Position numbers and translations under genes: made by a program. Under the pieces are notes generated by a model. The model did no database searches. It was given only the letters and a program-made list of their open reading frames with translations, and was not told the DNA's origin. A stretch of 64,000 bases of DNA from an uncultured SAR86 cluster bacterium (GTDB taxonomy: Bacteria; Pseudomonadota; Gammaproteobacteria; Magnimaribacterales; D2472), in assembly GCA_902593675.1 (NCBI GenBank), contig CACJJI010000002.1:124001-188000 (forward strand). Direction: 5' to 3'. Each line of letters starts with the position of its first letter. Positions within the stretch are counted from its first letter, which is position 1. This document shows, in pieces, positions 56,608 to 64,000 of the stretch.

Positions 56608-57758
56608 GAGCAATTCTCTAAAATTGTAACGTTTGCCTGACCTCCTCCTTCACACATAGTCTGCAAACCATATTTAATATTATCTCTTTTCATATTATGA
56701 ACTAATGTGGTCATCAATCTTGCGCCAGTTGCCCCAAGCGGATGACCAAGGGCGATTGCTCCTCCGTTTGAATTAATTCGATCCATTGGGTACTCCATCT
56801 CTTTCTGCCAAGCCATAGCAACAGATGCAAAAGCTTCATTTATCTCAACTAAACCAATCTCATGTAATTGGATGCCTGACTTTTTAACTGCGTACTCTGT
56901 TGCAGGTATAGGTGCGGTAAGCATCCAGATTGGATCATCAGCTCTAACACTAATGTGCGCTATTCTAGCCATAGGAATAAGGTTGTTCTCTTTAAGAATT
57001 TTTTCAGAAACAATCAAAATAGCTGAAGATGCATCCGCATTTTGTGAAGAAATAGCGGCTGTAATATCATGGCCATCAATCAAAGGATTCAAGGAAGCCA
57101 TTTTTTCCAATGAAGTTTCTGCTCTTGGAGTCTCATCAGTGTCAAAATCTTGAACAGAAACAATTTCATCTTTAAACAAACCTTTTTCAATAGCCTTCAT
57201 GGCTTTTTGATGGCTTTGGTATGCATAGTTTTCCATCTCTAATCTGGATATATTCCATTTTTCTGCAATCATCTGTGCTGAATTAAACTGACTTACTTCT
57301 TTATTACCATAGCGGTTGACCCAGCCTTTTGATCCAGAAAATGGATCAGCAAAACCTAGTGCTTGCCCAGCAATCATTGCATAAGATATGGGAATCAAAT
57401 TCATGTTTTGAACGCCTCCTGCAATAACTACATCAGAGGTACCAGACATAATAGCTTGAGCAGCAAAATGAACAGCTTGTTGAGATGAACCACATTGACG
57501 GTCAACGGTTGTCCCTGGAACATGAACAGGAAGACCTGCAGCCAACCAACAAGTCCTAGCTATGTCACCAGCTTGAGGTCCAACTGTATCAACGCAACCA
57601 AAAATTACATCCTCAACTAACGCGGGATCTAAATCTACCTGATCAAAGGTTGCAGAAAGAACAACAGCCCCTAAATCAGCTGGGTGCATATTTGATAAAG
57701 CGCCCTTCTTCTTACCTATTGGTGTTCTCAACGCGCTAACTATGAATGCATCTCGCAT
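56604..57758 (-). CDS. Thiolase (FadA6-like)
   Basis: A 384-residue thiolase with C89 (DRQCGSSQQA), H339 (GHPLGATGAR) and C369 (MCEGGGQANV). It cleaves a 3-oxoacyl-CoA with CoA to release acetyl-CoA. FadA6 of the steroid pathway is of this size and lies beside ipdF and fadE30 in Mycobacterium. A general acetyl-CoA acetyltransferase is possible. Confidence 0.87.
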   Translation of the reverse strand: MRDAFIVSALRTPIGKKKGALSNMHPADLGAVVLSATFDQVDLDPALVEDVIFGCVDTVGPQAGDIARTCWLAAGLPVHVPGTTVDRQCGSSQQAVHFAAQAIMSGTSDVVIAGGVQNMNLIPISYAMIAGQALGFADPFSGSKGWVNRYGNKEVSQFNSAQMIAEKWNISRLEMENYAYQSHQKAMKAIEKGLFKDEIVSVQDFDTDETPRAETSLEKMASLNPLIDGHDITAAISSQNADASSAILIVSEKILKENNLIPMARIAHISVRADDPIWMLTAPIPATEYAVKKSGIQLHEIGLVEINEAFASVAMAWQKEMEYPMDRINSNGGAIALGHPLGATGARLMTTLVHNMKRDNIKYGLQTMCEGGGQANVTILENCS

Positions 57759-57770
57759 AGCTATTTCCCC

Positions 57771-58808
57771 CTAAAAAGTATATAAAACACCAAGCTCTTC
57801 ACTAGTGGAAGACAGTGTATTGAAAATTATATCCTGTTGCCTGTCTTCATTACCCCAACAAGCCATCATCGACCAAGCTTTTCTCATGTATATATGAAGA
57901 TCCATCTCCCAGGTATAGCCCATTGCTCCATGAGCCTGAATACTATTTTTACAGGCAAGTTCAGCAGCTTGAGCACACATAAATTTTGCATGAGCGCAAT
58001 GTAAAGCGGATTTTGGATTATTCTCAGACAAAGAATACGCAGCTCTGTAAACAGCAGGTTTTGCAAACTCAATTTTTACTGCTACATCAGCCAACATATG
58101 TTTAACAGCCTGAAACGATCCAATTGGCTTGCCGAATTGAGTTCTATCTAAAACATAAACTGAGCTTAAATCTATCATTTTTTGGGCCAATCCAATCAAC
58201 AAAGCTGCTGTCATTAATGCCCCTCTTGCTGAAACGGCAGAATTAATTTCATCAAAATTTTCAGATGTGCAAATAGCGTTATTAATAGAATTTATCTTGA
58301 AGAGCTCTCTAGAAGGATCATTAGAGGATATCACTTCAAAATCCATATCGTCTTTTGCAATAAACTTGCATTCAGAATTATCAAACAAAATCAGTCCGGC
58401 TGAGTCATTTAAAAACAGTGGGTTCGGAGCTAAAGGATGCGCAAGAGCAATATACTGACCGCCATCATTGTAATTACTCTCAATAGCTTCAGTAATATTT
58501 TTAGGCAGGAAAGGAATTGCATCGTTTATTAAAAAAGTTTGCTCTGCCACTGGTTCAGGTAATCCCGCATAACCCATCTCCTCAACCATTAAGGCTAATG
58601 TAACTTGATCCATACCTAAACCACCTTTATCTTGAGGAAGATTTGAGTTCAAGACCCCTAGCTCAATCAAATTTTTCCATCGGTCTAGGTTAAATGACTT
58701 ATTTGCTTGCCAACCATCTCTGATTGAAGAGGGAGTACATTCTTCAGCTAAAAAAGATTTGATAGCATCCTTAAATTGAATTTGCTCTTCTGAAAAAATA
58801 AAGTTCAT
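57771..58808 (-). CDS. Acyl-CoA dehydrogenase, beta-type subunit
   Basis: A 345-residue protein with the acyl-CoA dehydrogenase fold, shorter than the usual ~380. It keeps RTQFGKPIGSFQAVKHMLADV and AHGAMGYTWEMDLHIYMRKAW. No Glu is present at either of the two usual catalytic-base positions. It is 5 bases from the catalytic subunit, so the pair most likely forms a FadE heterotetramer. Confidence 0.8.
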   Translation of the reverse strand: MNFIFSEEQIQFKDAIKSFLAEECTPSSIRDGWQANKSFNLDRWKNLIELGVLNSNLPQDKGGLGMDQVTLALMVEEMGYAGLPEPVAEQTFLINDAIPFLPKNITEAIESNYNDGGQYIALAHPLAPNPLFLNDSAGLILFDNSECKFIAKDDMDFEVISSNDPSRELFKINSINNAICTSENFDEINSAVSARGALMTAALLIGLAQKMIDLSSVYVLDRTQFGKPIGSFQAVKHMLADVAVKIEFAKPAVYRAAYSLSENNPKSALHCAHAKFMCAQAAELACKNSIQAHGAMGYTWEMDLHIYMRKAWSMMACWGNEDRQQDIIFNTLSSTSEELGVLYTF

Positions 58809-58813
58809 TTTTT

Positions 58814-59965
58814 TTACCTAGGAAGCCCTAGTAACCTTTCAGCAATAATATTTTTTTGAATTTCATTGGTACCGGCATAAATTGGTCCTGCATAAGAAAA
58901 CATGAAGCCCTTGATCCATTTAGCAGCATCATATTTAGATTCTTGGGATAATTCTGCGCTTGCTCCCAAGATTTTCAATGCTGTTTGATGCATCATGTGA
59001 TCAAGTTCAGACCAAAAAATCTTGCCCAAACTAGATTCTGAGCCAATGGAACCTCCATCAAGCATTTTTGATGCAGTATGATAAATGCTTAAAGCATATG
59101 ACTCTGATTGAGCCCAAGCCTCAACAACCTTAGCCTGAATCATTGGAGAGCAATGGTCTTGCTTTGCAAGATAAAGTTCTAATAGTTTTGCGGCTGTTTG
59201 CTGAAAGCGCGCTGGGCTTCTTAGCATTAGACCTCTCTCAAATCCTGCTGTTGCCATTGCAATCTTCCAGCCTTCACCATCACCGCCAAGTAGATTTTCT
59301 ACAGGAACTTTTACATCATCAAAATATATTTCTGCAAAACCTGGTTCGCCATCCAATTGAGGTATAGGTCTGACAGTAATGCCAGGCAAATCCAAAGGCA
59401 CTAATATAAAAGATAAGCCTCTGTGTCTTTCAGAGTGTAAATCTGTTCTGAATAAACCGAAGGTCCAGTCAGCATATGCTGCTCTTGAAGACCAAGTTTT
59501 TTGCCCATTAATTTTGTAATGATCACCTTCTAGCACTGCTGTTGTTCTGATAGCAGCCATATCACTTCCAGCGCCCGGCTCAGACCAACCTTGTGCCCAT
59601 ATATGATCACCAGTAGCCATTGCGTTTAAAAATTTAGATTTCTGCTCATGAGTTCCAAATTCCATCAATGTTGGGCCGAGTAAAAAAACTCCATTTTGAT
59701 TCACTCTTGTAGGAGCTTCTGCTCGATAATACTCCTCTTCAAATATTAACCATTGAATTAGGTCTAGACCCCTTCCTCCATACTCTTTAGGCCAAGTAAC
59801 CATTGACCAATTTCCTTGATTTAATGTTTTTTCCCATTCCCTATGCTGCTCAAAACCTTCTTTAGTATCCAATGATAAAAGTGATGTCTCAGGAACATTG
59901 CTCTCCAGCCAAGTGCGCACCTCGTCTCTAAATAGGTTTTGTTCATTTGTAAAATTAATTTTCAT
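58814..59965 (-). CDS. Acyl-CoA dehydrogenase, catalytic alpha-type subunit (FadE30-like)
   Basis: A 383-residue enzyme from ATG 59965 (MKINFTNEQN); the longer frame is rejected because it lies within the upstream enoyl-CoA hydratase gene. It has AQGWSEPGAGSDMAAI, the FERGL segment with probable catalytic Glu and the end GTNEIQKNIIAERLLGLP. FadE30-like enzymes desaturate the HIP-type propanoyl-CoA chain. The start overlaps the crotonase stop by 11 bases. Confidence 0.83.
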   Translation of the reverse strand: MKINFTNEQNLFRDEVRTWLESNVPETSLLSLDTKEGFEQHREWEKTLNQGNWSMVTWPKEYGGRGLDLIQWLIFEEEYYRAEAPTRVNQNGVFLLGPTLMEFGTHEQKSKFLNAMATGDHIWAQGWSEPGAGSDMAAIRTTAVLEGDHYKINGQKTWSSRAAYADWTFGLFRTDLHSERHRGLSFILVPLDLPGITVRPIPQLDGEPGFAEIYFDDVKVPVENLLGGDGEGWKIAMATAGFERGLMLRSPARFQQTAAKLLELYLAKQDHCSPMIQAKVVEAWAQSESYALSIYHTASKMLDGGSIGSESSLGKIFWSELDHMMHQTALKILGASAELSQESKYDAAKWIKGFMFSYAGPIYAGTNEIQKNIIAERLLGLPR

Positions 59966-60716
59966 CTTTAAAATCTGCGTCTCTTTTTTCAACGAATGCA
60001 TCTCGAGCTTCTTGAGAATCCCTAGATTTATATAGCTCAAGAGTAAAAGCTTGCTCTGACTTGTAATGCTCATCAACATTGCCGTTCTCAATTTCATTCA
60101 ATGCTTTTTTAGCTAAATTCATTGCTATAGGACTTTTTGAGGCTATATCATTTGCAATAATAAGCGCTGCTTCTCGAACAGATTCTAGGTCTGGATGCAG
60201 CGACTCAATCGAACCGTATTCATAAGCTCTTTGAGCAGAAATAGGTTTTCCAGTAAACATCATTTTTCTAACCGCCTGAAGTGGAAACAGCCTGCTCAAA
60301 TGAGCTCCACCACCCAGCGCACCTCTATCAATTTCAGGTAAGCCAAAATAAGAATCCTCAGTTGCTAAAACAATATCAGAAGCTCCAGCAAGCAAAATTC
60401 CTCCTCCAAGAATAAATCCATGACAGGCTGATATTACAGGAACATTTGAAACATGAATTGCTCTTGCTGTTTTCCAACAACCATCATTAACATCTGTAAT
60501 TTTTGTTGGATCCTCCTGCAACTCTTTTATGTCTGCACCAGCACAAAAACCTTTACCCCTAGCTGATATTAAAATAACTCTAACATCGTTATTATGCGCA
60601 AGATTATCGATGTTAATTGCTAAATCTAGCCATTCAGTTGAAGTTAGGGCATTAACGGGAGGACAATCTAAAATAATTTCAGCAACATTATTGCTGATGG
60701 AAGTTTCAACGCTCAT
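59955..60716 (-). CDS. Enoyl-CoA hydratase/isomerase (crotonase)
   Basis: A 253-residue crotonase. The first oxyanion-hole segment is KGFCAGADIKEL and the second is GGGILLAGASDIVLA, then YFGLPEIDRGALGGGAHL. It hydrates an enoyl-CoA or isomerises it. Possible steroid-ring equivalent is EchA, but the substrate is open. Overlaps the NMO-like gene end by 4 bases and the FadE gene by 11. Confidence 0.83.
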   Translation of the reverse strand: MSVETSISNNVAEIILDCPPVNALTSTEWLDLAINIDNLAHNNDVRVILISARGKGFCAGADIKELQEDPTKITDVNDGCWKTARAIHVSNVPVISACHGFILGGGILLAGASDIVLATEDSYFGLPEIDRGALGGGAHLSRLFPLQAVRKMMFTGKPISAQRAYEYGSIESLHPDLESVREAALIIANDIASKSPIAMNLAKKALNEIENGNVDEHYKSEQAFTLELYKSRDSQEARDAFVEKRDADFKDEN

Positions 60717-61768
60717 GATTTCCCCTCAATCTTTTTAAAGTTTTCAGCAGCAATATTAAATTCTCCCATGATTTCATCAATCAACTCTTTGCATGAAGGT
60801 AGATTTGCAATGATTCCTGCAACTTGACCAGATGGCATAGCGCCTTCATGAGGAGATCCTTCGACCATTGCCTTTTGAATAATTGCTGGGCTATTAGCAG
60901 ACATAATTGATTGTGAGATAGTTAAATCATCTCCTTTAAGCATTGCAAAGAAGGACTTAATAAGATCTCCAAAAGATGCTTTGGTAATTTGCTTATATTT
61001 CCAGGCAGAAGTAATCGACATTAAAAATAATGAAATGGGATTAGAGCGATCTATTTTTTTTATATATTTGTTAAAAATAAGACGATGAGACATGCCATCA
61101 AATTTTTTTGTTATTTTGATTTCATCAACCTCAGCTGAAACATATGCTTTCTTTGTTTCACCTGGGACAGGACTTTCTTGAGTCATCATAAAGCGAGTTC
61201 CCATCGCTATTCCGCATGCACCCCATGCAAGAGATGCAGCTAAACCTGATCCATCCCGAAACCCACCAGCAGCGACGACTGGAATATCAACATGCTCAAG
61301 AACAGAACTAAGCAACAAGGTTGTTGGTGTTGATCCGGTATGGCCGCCACCCTCCGAACCTTGTATAACAAGAGCATCAGCGCCTAGCTGCTCAGCTTTT
61401 ATTGCATGTTTAAGAGCACCAACAGTTGGTATGCAGATAATTCCCTGCTGCTTAAAGGCTTTTATATAATCTGGCGTTGGAGATCTTGAATAACTAACAG
61501 CTTTAATTTTTTTATCCAAAACTGCTTGGACGATCTCATCAGCCCCTGGTTGGAACATATGAAAATTTACGCCAAAGGGTTTATTCGTCAAGCTCATTGT
61601 TTCATCTATCATTTCAATTGCTTCCTGAGGTCCAGCAGTAGCCAAAGCTAAAAACCCAAAAGCGCCAGCATTTGAAGTTGCAGCAACTAACTGAGGCATA
61701 GCCACCCAACCCATTGCTGTTTGAATAATGGGATAATCGCAACCTAAAATGTCAGTTAATTTATTAAT
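60713..61768 (-). CDS. NMO-family FMN enzyme resembling IpdC, apparent non-ATG (ATT) start
   Basis: A 351-residue protein from ATT 61768 (or 61771). The first ATG in the frame (61714) would remove the conserved first strand GCDYPIIQTAMGW that binds FMN, so it starts upstream; only ATT codons occur there, behind an AAGAG ribosome site. The phosphate-site EGGGHTG, PVVAAGGFRDG and WGACGIAMGTRF are typical of nitronate monooxygenases. IpdC of steroid catabolism is in this family. It follows the EchA20-like gene immediately. Confidence 0.75.
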   Translation of the reverse strand: MNKLTDILGCDYPIIQTAMGWVAMPQLVAATSNAGAFGFLALATAGPQEAIEMIDETMSLTNKPFGVNFHMFQPGADEIVQAVLDKKIKAVSYSRSPTPDYIKAFKQQGIICIPTVGALKHAIKAEQLGADALVIQGSEGGGHTGSTPTTLLLSSVLEHVDIPVVAAGGFRDGSGLAASLAWGACGIAMGTRFMMTQESPVPGETKKAYVSAEVDEIKITKKFDGMSHRLIFNKYIKKIDRSNPISLFLMSITSAWKYKQITKASFGDLIKSFFAMLKGDDLTISQSIMSANSPAIIQKAMVEGSPHEGAMPSGQVAGIIANLPSCKELIDEIMGEFNIAAENFKKIEGKS

Positions 61769-61780
61769 AATTTTTCTCTT

Positions 61781-62692
61781 CTATTTTTTTTTCTTTTTTG
61801 TGTCAGGCTTTTTAACTGCTGTTTTTTTTGAATGAGTTTTTTTAGTTTTAGTACGTTGAGATTTGGCCATCTTCTTTGCATCAAAACCTGATAACACATT
61901 ACCAGTAGTTAAATCATTATGTGCATGAGAAAAATGATGCCATGCGAAAGCAGCTTCCATCCCATTGCGTTTACCCTGAAGATCCTCAACATGATTGATA
62001 GCCTGTTTGGTTAAAGTTAAACCCAGTCTTGGCATTGCAGATATTTTTTTGGCCATCTCCATAACGGTTGATTCAAGATTCTCAATAGGAACAACCTTAT
62101 TAACCATGCCCATTTCATAAGCTCTTGATGAAGACATTCTCTCGCCAAGAAATAGAAATTCTTTTGCGATTCTTGGATTTAACTCATATGGATGAGCAAA
62201 ATATTCAACTCCTGGAATTCCCATACGTACAACTGGATCAGCAAAAAAAGCATCCTCAGATGCAATAATAAGATCACATACCCACGCCAACATGCATCCA
62301 CCTGCAACACAGGCACCATGTACCATAGCAATTGTTGGTTTAGGCATATCTCTCCAGCGCCTACACATGTTTAAATAAACTTCTTGTTCTCTAACGTACC
62401 AAAACTCTCCACCAGGCTTATTGGTGTGGTCGTACCACATAGATTTTCGGTCGTACTCAACATCAACATCTCTTCCAGGTGTGCCGATATCATGGCCTGC
62501 TGAAAAATGCTTGCCATTACCTTTAAGCACAATAACCTTTACCTCATCATCATCTATTGCTTTTTTAAAAGCTTTATCTAAGTCATATGTCATCTTTCCA
62601 TTTTGTGCATTGTTGTACTCAGGTCTGTTCATAGAAATGACTGCTATTTCATCTTTCTTTTTATAGGTGATTGTTGGTTTGCTTCTAACCAT
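61781..62692 (-). CDS. Crotonase-type hydrolase resembling EchA20, with basic C-terminal tail
   Basis: A 303-residue crotonase from ATG 62692 with a GGAG site 9 bases upstream. KHFSAGHDIG and CVAGGCMLAWVCDLIIASEDAFFADP are the CoA-binding and oxyanion regions. A long insertion (MWYDHTNKPGGEF...) between them is unusual. In Mycobacterium echA20 is next to ipdAB and hydrolyses the D ring. The last ~28 residues are an extreme Lys/Thr/Ser-rich tail with no counterpart in standard crotonases. Confidence 0.75.
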   Translation of the reverse strand: MVRSKPTITYKKKDEIAVISMNRPEYNNAQNGKMTYDLDKAFKKAIDDDEVKVIVLKGNGKHFSAGHDIGTPGRDVDVEYDRKSMWYDHTNKPGGEFWYVREQEVYLNMCRRWRDMPKPTIAMVHGACVAGGCMLAWVCDLIIASEDAFFADPVVRMGIPGVEYFAHPYELNPRIAKEFLFLGERMSSSRAYEMGMVNKVVPIENLESTVMEMAKKISAMPRLGLTLTKQAINHVEDLQGKRNGMEAAFAWHHFSHAHNDLTTGNVLSGFDAKKMAKSQRTKTKKTHSKKTAVKKPDTKKKKK

Positions 62693-62696
62693 ATCT

Positions 62697-63452
62697 TTAT
62701 TCTCCAAAAATTGAGTTGCGAATACCTTGAGGATCAAGAACCTCTCTGATAAGGGCAAGTTCCTGATCAGAGGGCATTGTTGTAACCTCTTCTGATTTAA
62801 TGATTACATCAAAACCAGTATTTGAAATAACATCATCAACACTTACACCGGGATGAAGGCTGATCAACTGCAGTTTATTATTTGCACCATTAAAATCAAA
62901 TACGCCTAGATTTGTTACGACAAGTTTTATTTCAAAATTACCATTCGAAAGTTCTTGATTCTTGTAACCCATGCTTGAAACCATATCAACCTCGCCTTGA
63001 ACAAAAGTTTTCTGAGAATGATTCGGAATAAAAATAGAATTTTTATGATGAATCGAGTTTCCAGGGAAACCTCTTACGCCCAATAGTTGAACTTTAGGAG
63101 AATTATAGTCACCTATCGCACTAATATTGGTTTGTCCAAAAGAATCTACTTGTGTTGGGGTTACCATGGCGTGTCGCTTACCTCCCCAAAGATTTTCAAA
63201 GACGCGGCTGTAACTCATATATCCCTCAACTTGATCAGAAGAAGCGTCTCTCTTTCCCATAGGAGCTGGCTCTGCAATTAAATAGGTTTCGCCATCGGTC
63301 ATCATTAAGTCAGGATTGAGAGTTAGCTTTGCTAAGCCTGCGGCGATTCTCGGGATCAAACCAATACCTGTTGCAAGGATTTCACCGTCACCTTTCCATG
63401 CCTTGGAAGCGGCGCTTATGCATATCTCTGCTAATGAAATTGAGTTTGACAT
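62697..63452 (-). CDS. CoA-transferase family beta subunit (IpdB-like)
   Basis: A 251-residue protein of the family I CoA-transferase beta fold, the size of IpdB. In steroid catabolism IpdAB hydrolyses ring C of a bicyclic CoA ester and is not a transferase. The family Glu of true transferases is not obvious here. It lies 1 base after the alpha subunit. Confidence 0.75.
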   Translation of the reverse strand: MSNSISLAEICISAASKAWKGDGEILATGIGLIPRIAAGLAKLTLNPDLMMTDGETYLIAEPAPMGKRDASSDQVEGYMSYSRVFENLWGGKRHAMVTPTQVDSFGQTNISAIGDYNSPKVQLLGVRGFPGNSIHHKNSIFIPNHSQKTFVQGEVDMVSSMGYKNQELSNGNFEIKLVVTNLGVFDFNGANNKLQLISLHPGVSVDDVISNTGFDVIIKSEEVTTMPSDQELALIREVLDPQGIRNSIFGE

Positions 63453-63453
63453 T

Positions 63454-64000
63454 TTAAAATTGTGGTAACGGTATATTTTCTATTGCTTCGGACCCCCCAA
63501 CAGAGTCTAGATATTCCTCATGAGTTTTATTCATATATTTTAAGATATAATCATCAAAGGATTTAGCTGAATCTGAGTATTCTTTTAAATGACTCATGTC
63601 AAATCCATAATTTGGTGCGCATGATGTTGGATGAGCTCCACAGGGAGAATGAACCACTCCAGTGACAAGACTTCTCTCAAATCTATTATAAATAGCTCCT
63701 TCCTTGCCCCCCAACTCTTGAGTAGATACAACTTCTTCAGAAGATACAAAAGTCTTAGTGGCTGCCCTAGCAAAGAGGTCATCAAAAAATGGGTCAGGGC
63801 CTATTATTTGAGTATTTCCTTTTTCATCAGATTTATTAACATGAAGTAATGCAACATCCAGATTCAGGGCAGGCATAGCAACAAGTCTTTCAGCATCTGA
63901 ATAAGGTGATGTAACTAACTTTAATTCTGGGCTATGTTTCAAAACATCTGTACCTAAACCTATTCTGGTTGGTAAAAAAGGTAAGTTCATTGCAGCTGCA
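63454..64000 (-). CDS. CoA-transferase family alpha subunit (IpdA-like), cut by window edge
   Basis: The frame stays open to the edge (Ala codons before the first Met), so the N-terminal third is missing. The visible 182 residues contain AERLVAMPALNLDVALLHVNKSDEKGN, FEEVVSTQELGG-like EEVVSTQELGG and PCGAHPTSCAPNYGFD, the end of an IpdA-type alpha subunit. First visible gene of the catabolic cluster, whose start lies beyond the window. Confidence 0.75.
   Translation of the reverse strand, partial: AAAMNLPFLPTRIGLGTDVLKHSPELKLVTSPYSDAERLVAMPALNLDVALLHVNKSDEKGNTQIIGPDPFFDDLFARAATKTFVSSEEVVSTQELGGKEGAIYNRFERSLVTGVVHSPCGAHPTSCAPNYGFDMSHLKEYSDSAKSFDDYILKYMNKTHEEYLDSVGGSEAIENIPLPQF

Noticed and set aside
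59966-60097. Longer N-terminus of the FadE30-like protein
   Set aside because: It is coded within the crotonase gene in another frame and does not resemble an acyl-CoA dehydrogenase.

Overview
The window is an AT-rich, densely packed stretch of bacterial chromosome. The smc-zipA-ligA order, a complete ccmABCDEFGHI set, a fused MnmC, a TonB-dependent receptor and many acyl-CoA dehydrogenases, SDRs and crotonases point to a free-living marine gammaproteobacterium, with SAR86-like or a related streamlined oligotrophic clade as the best guess. That placement is an inference from gene content and was not tested by a tree. I see no rRNA, CRISPR array, insertion sequence, prophage or other mobile element, and no gene-free stretch longer than 300 bases.

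Layout. Positions 1-9.6 kb hold scattered metabolic and membrane genes: a LysR fragment, a methyltransferase, an SDR, a Ca2+/Na+ antiporter, an AMP nucleosidase, a GMC oxidoreductase, a PQQ quinohemoprotein dehydrogenase and tRNA-Leu(UAG). Positions 9.6-14.7 kb hold a DUF3604 protein, a terminator, a TonB-dependent receptor and a coiled-coil membrane protein. Positions 14.8-24.2 kb hold a paired acyl-CoA dehydrogenase operon, an alkylsulfatase-like metallo-beta-lactamase, mnmC, a lipoprotein and an M16C metalloprotease. Positions 24.1-37.7 kb are a minus-strand run that reads metY, a glycosyltransferase-like fragment, ccmA-I, smc, zipA, ligA and a lytic transglycosylase. It begins behind a candidate SAM-II/SAM-V-like riboswitch. 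Positions 37.9-42 kb hold a cupin, thrS, a small monooxygenase, tRNA-Arg(CCU) and a serine hydrolase.

Positions 42-64 kb are almost one continuous minus-strand catabolic cluster whose content mirrors actinobacterial steroid degradation. It has a KshA-like Rieske oxygenase, HsaD/E/G/F-like meta-cleavage-product enzymes, a P450, SDRs, a FadE pair, a FadA6-like thiolase, and IpdC-, EchA20- and IpdA/IpdB-like ring-opening enzymes. A FadD3-like ligase, an MFS transporter and two tandem Lrp regulators sit at its far end. Together these could activate a C/D-ring propanoate to its CoA ester, open the rings, thiolyse the products and convert the A/B-ring fragment to acetyl- and propionyl-CoA. The cluster runs off the right edge. 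The extradiol dioxygenase, HsaA/B and KstD functions are not in this window.

The most unusual observations are: (1) a Rieske oxygenase split into a stand-alone 2Fe-2S protein and a catalytic protein whose own Rieske core is cleanly missing; (2) a full-length-ORF SMC of only 732 residues with no hinge domain; (3) an insertion of about 42 residues inside the LigA zinc finger; (4) the riboswitch candidate in front of metY; (5) two genes that seem to begin at ATT codons.
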